Shown here piece by piece: positions 54,973-64,000 of a stretch of DNA of 64,000 nt. Numbering within the stretch: position 1 is the stretch's first letter; every line of letters begins with the position of its first letter. The DNA comes from Bombyx mori (taxonomy: Eukaryota > Arthropoda > Insecta > Lepidoptera > Bombycidae), in the NCBI RefSeq assembly GCF_030269925.1, contig NC_085116.1, positions 6,324,001 to 6,388,000 of the forward strand, written 5' to 3'. The notes beneath the pieces were generated by a model. It was given only the letters and a program-made list of their open reading frames with translations. It searched no databases and was not told the DNA's origin. A program made the translations under genes and the position numbers.

Positions 54973-56859
54973 AGAATTGAATTCAGATTCACCGTAGGAC
55001 GATTTAAAAAAAAAAACAATATTTTCATCAGTATTTTCCAATTAGTTATCAAATCTTAATACCGTGTCTCACATACTCAATACCGTGACAAATTCCAACA
55101 TTTTTTCTTGTTCCTATTGTTGTTGTATCCTTAAAGTTGCAATTAAATCGGCGAGACAGCTAAGTATGTGCATATTATGCAATATAACTAGATAGAATGT
55201 TCCTCGAACTAGTTAGAGACTGGTTCATTAGCTCGACCATTGCTTTTGCTTTCATAACAGCGCTGTGCTGAGCAGCTGACTATACATTTATGCTGTTCTG
55301 TTGTACCATCAAAAATTATTCTACTTGTACAAATAAGATGCTAAAATTAACAAAAAAACGCGATAAATTAAAGTGTATAATAACGAAAATTACCAAGACA
55401 ACATGTTAACAAATATATTAATTTGTACAAATATAATAATTTTATTAAATTGAACTTTTTTTCAAAATGACTGAAATTTTCATTCAATGGTTGGTTACCG
55501 ATTCAATACTAGATAGAAGACAAATATATATATTTTTTAATGAAAAAATCTTATTGTATTTTTATGTCTGTTTCTTTTCTTTCTAATAAGTACAGTAGTT
55601 TTACTGCTTAGACAATTTATAATAAGTAGTAATGACCTAATATATTAGCCGGAACAAAAAAACAAAATGGGACAGAGGCTAAAGTCTATCCTGCAATAAT
55701 TTTGAGAAATGTTCAGATAATACACTTGCTAGAAGTAGAGACCATGCCACCTAAATTTGCTATCCAATCGCCATCTATTGCCATCAAAGAAAAAGTACGT
55801 CTCAGAAATTAAGTTTGCCACCATCTTGTCTTCACTCTGGCCTTAGTTTCACAATCCATTGATAGATGTCTCTGATAACAATATTTAGATTTCCGAGACA
55901 ACTTCATAGATTTGATGTTACTACTTTACTATTAATTACTATTACAATTATTTTGGCAAGACGGAAGCTCGAATTATTTCCTTAAAAACCCGGGAGGGAG
56001 ATCCATAAAGACATGTAAACTGCTACAAGACAAGGAAGACAAATCAGACGATGGCCCTGCCAAGCCCACGGTGGTTCCGACCAAAAATTTTGGCCTGAAG
56101 CAAATATGCATCTCAATTCTCAGAGTACAACAGCCATGATTCCAATGTATTCATTACAATAATATAAAATCTATTACAATATTTTTTTGTAATTACTGGA
56201 TAAGACGTTACAATGTGTGACGACACCAACCTTGAGATATGATGTCGGATAATGAAATCCACTGCTTCTCAGCTGTCCCACTCTTAAATCATTCCAACTG
56301 CCTCATGGTGATAGCAGCCTGGTCTTGCCACCCAATGAGCTAAACCCTACCAGCGGTATTTACACAAATTAAAAAATTTCGAGGGTCCAGGCAAGCTCTG
56401 ATTTGACATTAAGTGGTTACCAGAGCCTAGAAATTACATGTATTAATTAGGTACAAATTGTAGTGAGGTTTAAATATATTATGGTGGCGAATCTCTTCCG
56501 TTTCAATGGCTTTCCCATTTTCTTGAGTTTTATTTTTTTATTTTTTATTTCAGCAATCAACAACGATCTCTTGTCTGTCTTATTATTTTGCATGCTTAAC
56601 TTCTGACATTGTCCTGACGTCTACACGGTGCCCAGAAATAAACTTAAATACTGAAATGATCTAAATGTGATGGTGTAGGTACAAATGAGATATGAAATTT
56701 CAAACTTCGAGTCCCGTTGCGATATTGATTTAAATTAGCAGCGATATTAATGCATTGAATTGTTGGTTCTTACAATAAACTCAATTTCGCCAGTGACACA
56801 ATATGGACGAGTAGAACGACAATAGCACGTGGGCTTGGTGACTGAATCAGATCAGGCTC

Positions 56860-57090
56860 TTAATAGGCGTCCACAAAACGTGAACCACTGATTAAGTCAT
56901 TAATGTTATCGAAGATCTGAGGGCGTGGGTGAGCCAGAATCAATCTGATCGCATTCGTATTGTCAAGCGTGCTCAGTGCCGCTTGTAAGATAGTCGTGTT
57001 AAAAGTTGTTCGAAATAGGATATCGTTGCATTCAACCTTGTTATCCGATAACGAAATCCAATCTTCTAGAACTCGACACGCATAAAGCAC
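56860..57090 (-). CDS. Possible ankyrin-like exon or gene relic
   Basis: A minus-strand frame ends at a TAA at about 56860 and reads LFRTTFNTTILQAALSTLDN then TNAIRLILAHPRPQIFDN. The pattern TxLxAAL....AIRLILAHP resembles an ankyrin repeat, and codon use is balanced. No partner exon, start or poly(A) signal can be tied to it, and it runs antisense to the start of the unrecognised gene. It may be a terminal exon, a relic, or chance. Confidence 0.25.
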   Translation of the reverse strand: MLYACRVLEDWISLSDNKVECNDILFRTTFNTTILQAALSTLDNTNAIRLILAHPRPQIFDNINDLISGSRFVDAY

Positions 57091-57181
57091 ACAGTGAAGT
57101 TTCTTTATTGATCTCGCTATTGAGTTTATCAGTTAATCGTGGGTACCTTAAGATTTCACACGTGCGATATACCCGATTCTC

Positions 57182-57701
57182 ATGATGCGGCGGAAAGATC
57201 CGGCTCCGTCGCATACAGGCCGAGGCAAGAGCCTTATATCGATAAGAACAAATCAGCAGCAGCAGCGCAAGATACCACCATGCAGAAGTATGCTTCCAAG
57301 AAGCTATTCTACCCCGACTTCGCAAAATGAAACCGATCCTACACAGAACAGGGGGTACGTTATGAGAAGCTTCTCATCACCAGAACAAAAGCAAACAGAC
57401 CGAAGAATGAATTCTGATTCATTTTATAGGCCTAAAGCCCTCGGCTCTAGGACCGAATTGGATTCAGACCTTGAGAACTTCGAACAGTTTGAAGATTGTT
57501 TCATTGATATTGACGCGGAAGATTCGATTGGTCAATACAAAAGCAGTCCTGAGAGAGACGAACCGAAAAAGGTAGTAGCCTCGCTGCTTCCCGGGAGCGG
57601 TCTACAAAAGATTTCCATGTTACCTATGAAGTCCGAAACAAGACAATCGCTGCAGAATACTCGAGACGCTATGAAGAAGTTATCGGGAAGGAGAAACCAA
57701 A
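57182..57701 (+). CDS. Unrecognised gene, exon A
   Basis: An open frame of 173 codons from MMRRKDPAPSHTGRGKSLIS to GRRNQ, with a donor gtgaga. Codon use looks coding (mixed third positions, no runs of repeat sequence). It has no match to any repeat seen in the window. Confidence 0.6.
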
Positions 57702-58980
57702 GTGAGAACTTTTAAGAATTATTCTAGATCATGGAGGTATTTCAAAGTCAATATATAAAAATATTACTTCACGTATCTTTTAAATGACCGTACAATATTG
57801 ATAGAGAAATAAACATATGCTCAGATAAAATTAAGCGCATTGAAACACAGCGGGCGTCAATTTTTATAATATATTCAACCATTCATTTGAGAGTGCGTAG
57901 CAAGGCTACTTAGCACATTGCGTAATATGTTTACAACACAATGTTAATGGAAAGATTAGAATTAAGAACTCGTAGTTATTCAATAGGATATATACCTGCT
58001 TCTCCATACAGTTATTCATAAATACTAGAGGTCCCGCAGTAGTCGAAATTCGACTATAATTAATTGGAATTGTAAGTTTGTACACTATTATGATTGTATT
58101 TTATACTTTTATAATCACAAATTTCGCCAAGGCTACTCTATAAAAAATATTAATAAAGACAAAGAATATTTAATCTATTCTCAGTTTGACCACAGACGTC
58201 AAGAACAAAAGTTTGATAATAAATAGTACGCATGTGTGTGTGCGTCAAGTACATGGTATGTAGTGTGTGTAGTGTTTTCTTTATTGATTTAATGTATCTT
58301 TTATGCATTATTTGAAAAAAATATTAGCATTGTGCACTTCTTCTCTATATTCTCTATAAGTGTGGAAAATTTCATACTCCTCCGTCCGCGTAATTTTCGT
58401 AAAAAGAGATACAAAGTTTTTGCTTCACGTATTAATATATAGATACTGAATAAATATATGCCAAAGAGAACAAGTTATAAAAATGTTTATTGTTTAATGA
58501 CTAGATTGTGAAATGCGATTCAAAATGACAGTTCTGTTGACATCAGACTTTAATAGCAATTATAATTATGGTCTAATGACCCCATTAGAACTAACTACAC
58601 GCATACAATTATTAATAAAAACTATTGAATTGTATTAAAAATTGGAAGGAGTATGATAGGTATTTCTCATTTTGGATATCAGAAAGCTATCCCTTAAATT
58701 AGTTCCAATATTTTTATCCTACTTTATTTATATTGTTATTTAAGGCAAAGTTCAATTTTGATTCACAGGTGAAAGTCGACTAAATTTTCAACCATTGGTA
58801 CTAAACGTTCCGACACGTCACGTAGTGTCGGATGATCGTTCTTCGTCTGATGTAGAAGAATTGCAGATATCACCGCAATATGATGTCGAGGCTGCCGACC
58901 TTGAACGAGAGCTGGACAATGCAGAGCACCATCTGGACAAAGAGATCGCCATTGCAACCGAAGAAAGCGACGCTGATACT
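57182..58980 (+). CDS. Unrecognised protein, two spliced exons, continues downstream
   Basis: Exons 57182-57701 and 58769-58980 join in phase (CAA A/GT GAA) into about 244 residues, ending at a donor gtaagt, so the gene goes on beyond this exon. ATG at 57182 has an in-frame TAA at 57149, so it may be the true start unless an upstream exon is spliced in. The product is basic and Ser/Gln-rich at the N-terminus, with a QQQQ run. It then has acidic low-complexity stretches (DLENFEQFEDCFIDIDAEDS) and a charged, helix-prone segment (AADLERELDNAEHHLDKEIA) that could be coiled coil. I do not recognise the family. No further exon can be placed with confidence before 64 kb. A Helitron-like element begins 20 bp after the last donor. 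Confidence 0.6.
58025..58443 (-). mobile_element. Non-autonomous Helitron, Lep1-like, copy 2
   Basis: Same ends in reverse: CTAG at 58025, a short inverted repeat just inside it, and GA at 58442-58443 (TC on the minus strand). It lies in the intron between the two exons of the unrecognised gene. Confidence 0.8.
58769..58980 (+). CDS. Unrecognised gene, exon B
   Basis: Acceptor tttgattcacag and donor gtaagt. It reads SESRLNFQPLVLNVPTRHVV and then a Ser/Asp-rich and charged helical part. The phase fits exon A exactly, which is the main reason to believe both. Confidence 0.6.
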
Positions 58981-59000
58981 GTAAGTTAAATATGATAGCA

Positions 59001-59339
59001 CTAGCTTTTGCCCGCGACTCGGTCCTTGTGAAATAATTACTTTGGCATGACGCTAAATTTTACCCCCCACCTCATTTACGTAGAAAGTGAAAATATTTTT
59101 GAAATATAGAATGTTAAGGAGCTCTTTAAGCCCCTATTTTGAAACATTCTTTATTGGTGCTCTACTTGTATTGGTCTTACCGGGATGTTTTATATATACC
59201 TATAGGCCTATAGCCTTCCTCAATAAATGGGCTATCTTACACTGAAAGAATTTTTCAAATCGGACCAGTAAGTAGTTCCTGAGATTAGCGCGTTCAAACA
59301 AACAAACTCTTCAGCTTTAAAATATAATATTAGTATAGA
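59001..59339 (-). mobile_element. Short Helitron family C, next to a splice donor
   Basis: CTAG at 59001 followed by cttttgcccgcgactcgg; the other end is tagtatagat. It begins 20 bp after the exon B donor of the unrecognised gene. Confidence 0.65.
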
Positions 59340-59386
59340 TAAGTTACATTTTTCACGTTTCTTGAGTTTTCTGTTTTATTATTAGA

Positions 59387-59827
59387 CAAGCGGCCCGCTC
59401 CGGCTCCGCTCGGGTCTTTAACAAAAATTTCAACGATAGGTATTTAACGTTATTTTATTTTTTAAATAAAATAACACTTATTGCGGAATAACTATAATAG
59501 TTAGACATATGCTGTCGCGACACTTTTGTAAACAATGATGTGTTCTACAAAGTCGTAGTACATTATTTTATTCTATCATCAATAGTTTTCGCAGAGCACG
59601 CGATGTAAATAATATTTTAGGTAATTTTTTTACACCTTGGGTTACATTATTGGAGTTTCAGTAGGGATCCCTATTTTTTTCAAAAAAGATTATGTATACC
59701 TTATGTCACTCGGGAATAGTGTAGCTTCCAAACAGTGAAAGGATTTTTCAAATCGGTTCAGTAGTTTCGGAGCCTATTCAATACAAACTAACAAACAAAT
59801 CTTTCTTCTTTATAATATTAGTATAGA
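59387..59827 (-). mobile_element. Short Helitron family C, divergent 3' end
   Basis: The 5' end (minus strand) is the usual TCTATACTAATATTAT block and the body has cagtagtttcggagcc. The 3' end reads ...GGGCCGCTTG, with CTTG in place of CTAG. Confidence 0.6.
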
Positions 59828-60057
59828 TATCACATTAATTACGGTATAAACATAAAAGTTAACTCAGTAAAACAATTTACAATGGAATGACTAAAACGGT
59901 TCTTCGTTAAAATATATTAATTGACAGAACTCACAATCTATAAACGCTTTAGTGAACACTGTAAAATGATACTTAGTAACATTGGAATTTACTATCAATT
60001 TAATACAAGTGACGAGTTGTGCAAATGTTTCTTGCGAAAACTTCGAAGACACATTTA

Positions 60058-60232
60058 TAAGCCCACTGAGTTTCACGCCGGATCTTCTCAGTAGGTCGCG
60101 ATTCCGATCCGATGGTAGATTCTGTGAAGCACTACTATACTCTTGCTAGGGCTGGTGTTAGCTCACCTACCCGTCCGGGCGTAACTGTAATAGCCTCTTA
60201 GGCTACCAGCGAATAGGTAAAAAAAAAAAACA
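60058..60232 (+). mobile_element. Jockey-type LINE 3' end
   Basis: agcccactgagtttcacgcc to gctaccagcgaataggt and an A-run that leads into a CA repeat. Confidence 0.7.
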
Positions 60233-60252
60233 CACACACACACACACACACA
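60229..60252. repeat. CA microsatellite
   Basis: About eleven CA units directly after a LINE A-tail and directly before a Helitron. Confidence 0.85.
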
Positions 60253-60256
60253 GACA

Positions 60257-60530
60257 CCTTATACCTTTAAACGAGCAATTCTTGTATATATAATCTGAAT
60301 CTCAGAAACGGCTCCAACGATTTTCATAAAATTTAGTATACAGGGGATTTCGGGGGCAATAAATCGATCTAGCTACGATTTATTTTCAGAAAATGTTGTT
60401 TTATTCATGTTTTCAATAATCAACTCTTCCCGACATCTATTGGCGAATAATAATACTATTTTACTGATTTAAAGACACAACAAGATGGCGTTATAAAAAA
60501 AAAGCCGAGCAAAGCTCGGTCATCATCTAG
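60257..60530 (+). mobile_element. Short Helitron family B, copy 2 (complete)
   Basis: Same element with the 3' hairpin kept: CCGAGC at 60505-60510 and GCTCGG at 60514-60519 round an AAA loop, then CATCATCTAG at the end. The first base is C instead of T. It sits straight after a CA microsatellite. Confidence 0.8.
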
Positions 60531-60828
60531 TTTATTTAATACCGAACAAAAAGCAATCCCAATAATTTTACGTTCGTACGAATCTTAAGCAAACACACAC
60601 CATAACGCATTTGAAACCGTAAATAGCGGATATTTTTGTAGCAGGCGCCGTCCCTGTTTTATTGCGTTACGTTTGGAAATTAGAACAAGGACGTATTCAC
60701 ACCATAATACCTCAATACACGAACAATAAACCACTGCGAATAACTAACTAGACGAAAAACAATAAAAAAATTAAAATTTAGCGTAATTTTAGAAAATAAA
60801 AAATTCTAGAATTTTCTTTTTCAAGTTT

Positions 60829-60936
60829 TTTTATAGCTTAGATGGGTAGATGCGCTCACGCACCGGAGACAATTGACATCAACAACGTAATTGCCTTTGC
60901 TCACCTTGAGACACGAGTTCGAAGTCCCAGTTTTAT
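60829..60936 (-). mobile_element. Bm1-type SINE, worn 3' piece
   Basis: atagcttagatgggtagatg to gagacacgagttcgaagtcc. Confidence 0.55.
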
Positions 60937-60937
60937 A

Positions 60938-61187
60938 TTTTTTTCTATTGCTTAGATGAGTGGACGAGCTCACAGCCCATCTGGTGTTCAGTGGTTACTG
61001 GAACCCATAGACATCTACAACCTAAATGCGACACTCACCTTGAGATACAGTATCTAAGGTCTCGAGTATAGCTACAACGGCTGCCCCACCCTTCAAACCG
61101 AAACCTATTACTTATCACGGCACAAATATGAAGGGTACCGGTACGTTCCTTTGCGAGTTCCAAACGCGCGCTTCCACCAGCAAAAAT
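60938..61187 (-). mobile_element. Bm1-type SINE, 3' half
   Basis: T-run and attgcttagatgagtgg to cgcgcttccaccagc. Confidence 0.75.
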
Positions 61188-61476
61188 AATTTAGCATTAA
61201 GCAGTTATTGTATTTATCTCACTTCTAATGTCTAAGAACGTCCTTCTGTGACTTTTGTTTTGACACAATGGTGCCATTCTCATCCAGTCTTCGGAGGTAC
61301 ATCGCAGACGTATCGTAAAGAGCATTAATTATATACAACTACTCTATACATACCTGGTGTGGTAAATTTGGACGTAACATTACATGCAGTTGGTGAATAT
61401 GAAATGAAATGAATCCCTTAAAAACAGACGTGAAAAAATAAATAAAATTAAAAGTTTAATGTATTTTATTTACATA

Positions 61477-61777
61477 CTAGCTGATCCGGCAGACATCGTA
61501 GTGCCTCTATCGCTAAATAAAAGACCTAAACTTTTGTATAAAATAAACTTAAAACAAACAAAAGGAATCCGTCCAACGGGGGACGAATCAAAGGAAAAAC
61601 AAATTGTTATTTTTATTTAATTCCGAGCATTTTCATATTTATTTACCTTTTAAACTTTCTCTGGACTTCCACAAATAATTCAAAACCAAAATTAGTCAAA
61701 TCGGTCAAGCGTTCTCGAGTTTTAGCGAGACTAACGAACAGTAATTCATTATTAAATTTAAAGAAGAAGAAGATAGA
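61477..61777 (-). mobile_element. Short Helitron related to 8735-8870
   Basis: CTAGCTGATCCGGCAGAC and the blocks gacctaaacttttgtataaa and cgttctcgagttttag match the copy at 8735. It is longer, with about 100 extra bases in the middle. Confidence 0.6.
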
Positions 61778-63590
61778 TATAGCGACTAAGCTTGGTGAAG
61801 CCAAACCGATGCTAGCAATAAAATCCTACCTACCCTCACATTAAGTCGTTTGATTTTGATCTGTACATAAATTCGAGTAAATAATTGTTTAACTGGCTTC
61901 AATTCAGCTTTTTACTATCTAAAAGCTTTCATTCGGAGCTGGTATAATAATGAGAGTCACTCTTATCAAATATTTACAACAAAGTGTTTTCAATTTAACC
62001 CCCGCAATGTATCACAATTAAAAATCGTTGTTCGCTTACGTGTGAGTCCTTCAATGTAATGAAATGTGTATAGTGTTCTAAAACGAACATACTACAACAT
62101 ACTAATATGTATCTTTCTTTAATTCTTAAACAGGTGGACGAACTTACTATCCACCTCGCATTAAGTGGTTAGTCAACGCCACTCAACAACAAAGTAATAT
62201 ATTTAAAAAATTGCATTTATTGCTTTGGAATTCACAAAATAATTACAGAAAATATTATAACCGAAGTTAATGATCAAATTAATTAGTTACTCGTGATGAC
62301 TGTCTATCACACAGAATAATTGAAAAGTAGTGGTCCCGCAGTAGTCGAAATTCGACTATAATTAATTGAAATTATAATTTTGAACATTATTATGGTTCTA
62401 TTTTATTAAAAATAAAATAAAGACTTTACTTTTACTTCTATAATCCCAGATTTCGTCAAAACTGCTACAGACAAATAATATTAAAGATAAACAATATTAA
62501 TCTTGCCTATTTCTGCCGTGAATATAATAATTATTCTAATATAATATAATAGTTCTAATATAATAGTTAAATAAAATATGAGCATTCTGCACTCCTTCTC
62601 TATATTCTCTATAAGTGTGGGAAATTTCATACTCCTACGTCCGCGCAATTTTCGTAAAAAGGGGTACAAAGTTTTTGCTTCCCATATTAATATATAGATT
62701 ACCGGATCTTATTTAATTGTCACATTTTTTATTTTTATCTATATTACTCGTGTAAAGAACAGATACCATGGAGGCGGCATTTATATAAGTATATTGTTAT
62801 TTGACAGAAAAACAGAAATGTGAGTTCAATACTTTAGTTAGTTACAATGAAACGACATGAAGATGATTTGTGTTCTGCTCACAATTTACATGTAAACATT
62901 ACTGTTCTGATTTTTATTTCTTCTAAAACGAACCTAAATTCCGATACGGTGTAACAACGGTTGATTTACGTACTAAAAGCTCGGACGTGCTCCATTTTTC
63001 GTTGCGTTTCTTCTACACAAGAAGCTGAACATAGTTACGCAATATTCCAGATGATTGTTTACAGGCGCATGATATTGAGGCTTTTAGTTAATAAATAAAG
63101 AAATAATTAAAAAACTGACCCGACTCTAAAACATGCTCGAATCGTTTCACGACTGAAAACGTTTGCTACTTTATTACTTCGTAATTTCCTAACGTTTTCC
63201 TCAAAACGTTTCGTTTTGTTCGATGTAGTTTTATGCCTTTACTTAATGTACACAGATCATGTTTACCAGTACATAGTTCGTGCACGTGCAATTCTCGCGC
63301 TATCAGCAACGCGTGGCCGTGTCGCTCGCTCAGTGTCGCGTACGATAGCAAAACATTACAAACGATACAAACTCCCAACAAAACAACACGTATATTGACA
63401 CCGTCGCGACTTCTTTAAGTATCTGATCGAAATCATCATATAGACAATATTTTTTTGTAAAACGAGACACGTATCGATGTTAATTTCGAAGGGGGGTGGA
63501 AATAAATAGCGTGACGCGATTGGGTGAAGAAGTGCCGTTCCCGTGGTAGCGGAATAACAACATCGCGTGATCGATAGCTGTGAAGATAAA
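61778..63590. other. Downstream flank, mostly blank
   Basis: Besides the Helitron at 62327 and a Bm1-like scrap near 62134-62185, no gene, RNA or repeat is evident. Short frames near 63.2 kb look like chance. Confidence 0.45.
62327..62698 (-). mobile_element. Non-autonomous Helitron, Lep1-like, copy 3
   Basis: The 5' block and 3' hairpin match the other two copies, but the terminal CTAG has become CTAC. The interior differs and includes an 18-base scrap (about 62505-62522) identical to the middle of Bm1. Confidence 0.75.
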
Positions 63591-64000
63591 GTTGCGTGCC
63601 GAACTCATAGTGGTAAGTCATGCAAGCGGTGGCGCCGCACCGATCTCAACTGTTGCGATCAGAGGTACTGGTGTGCGCGTAAGCAGTAGTGGACATCAAC
63701 AGCGGGAACAATAAGCATGCCTTGACCTTGCGGCGTGCGGGGGGCAGAGGCGCGCGATGACGCCAGCGCGGCCGGTACGCGATTCGGCTTTCGGGTGCGA
63801 TCCTTTGCCGACGGCATCCGCGTAATCGGCGGCTTGCGCGATTCCAAAGTTTGTCGAAAATACCTAGGCGGGTGGGCGGCGCCGCGACGCCGAGGACTCT
63901 CACGCCGCTTTCATTCTGCGAGTCGGCGCCGACGCCGACGCGCTTCGAACGACAACCGACCGACCGAACCGACTCCCGCCGACCGTGTACTCCGCGACAT
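63590..64000. promoter_or_regulatory. CpG-rich block at the window end
   Basis: Strongly GC- and CpG-rich (gcggtggcgccgcaccgatc, ggcgcgcgatgacgccagcg, gagtcggcgccgacgccgac), unlike anything else in the window except EcR exons and 5490-5813. Frames on both strands are open but have no recognisable domain. Likely a promoter or 5' exon of a gene that runs out of the window. Confidence 0.35.

Larger units (their letters stand above)
53280..56859. other. Spacer between FAR and the unrecognised gene
   Basis: Contains the variant LINE end at 54736 and the possible FAR promoter at 54242. A minus-strand open frame at 54322-54582 has no family features. The rest, including 54973-56859, is AT-rich with no supportable feature. 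Confidence 0.4.

Noticed and set aside
1..64000. A new multi-gene system or gene cluster
   Set aside because: The three recognised genes have unrelated roles and separate promoters; nothing in the window links them beyond position.

Overview
The window is animal nuclear DNA from a moth, almost certainly the silkworm Bombyx mori or a very close relative. Genes are split by long AT-rich introns with GT/AG borders. The ecdysone-receptor protein matches the silkworm sequence as I remember it. The intergenic and intronic space is full of two repeat families typical of Bombyx: a tRNA-headed SINE that I take to be Bm1, and the 3' ends of a Jockey-type LINE.

Layout: (1) 1-20.8 kb, + strand: the 3' part of the ecdysone receptor gene EcR. 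Six exons (8501-16574) encode the end of the A/B region, the zinc-finger DNA-binding domain, the hinge and the whole ligand-binding domain; the isoform-specific 5' exons lie upstream of the window. A repeat-poor block to about 20.8 kb is probably a long 3' UTR. (2) 20.9-28.0 kb: a repeat-dense spacer ending in a 982-bp hAT element with a perfect 8-bp target duplication. (3) 28.13-38.06 kb, + strand: a five-exon secreted C-type lectin with two carbohydrate-recognition domains (immulectin type, 323 aa). Its large introns hold a decayed Helitron with Rep and helicase remnants. (4) 50.2-39.77 kb, - strand: an eight-coding-exon fatty acyl-CoA reductase (518 aa). Its introns hold several transposons, and a LINE with a long open reverse-transcriptase frame lies just upstream in what is probably the 5' intron. 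(5) 57.18-58.98 kb, + strand: two spliced exons of an unrecognised acidic, Ser/Gln-rich protein that continues past the second exon. (6) The last 400 bp are CpG-rich and may be a promoter or first exon of another gene.

The three recognised genes do not form a pathway: hormone reception, humoral pattern recognition and lipid reduction. They are neighbours, not an operon. I found no RNA gene with a credible fold, no CRISPR array, no origin, and no evidence of a new multi-gene system. The unusual content is in the mobile elements: four Helitron-type families with recognisable ends, a hAT, two hAT/pogo-like MITEs, palindromic MITEs, a 121-bp segment joined to Bm1 at the same point in two copies, and nested or rearranged Bm1 copies. 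Exon borders were checked by phase and by translation across each junction. Repeat borders are mostly approximate to about 10 bp.
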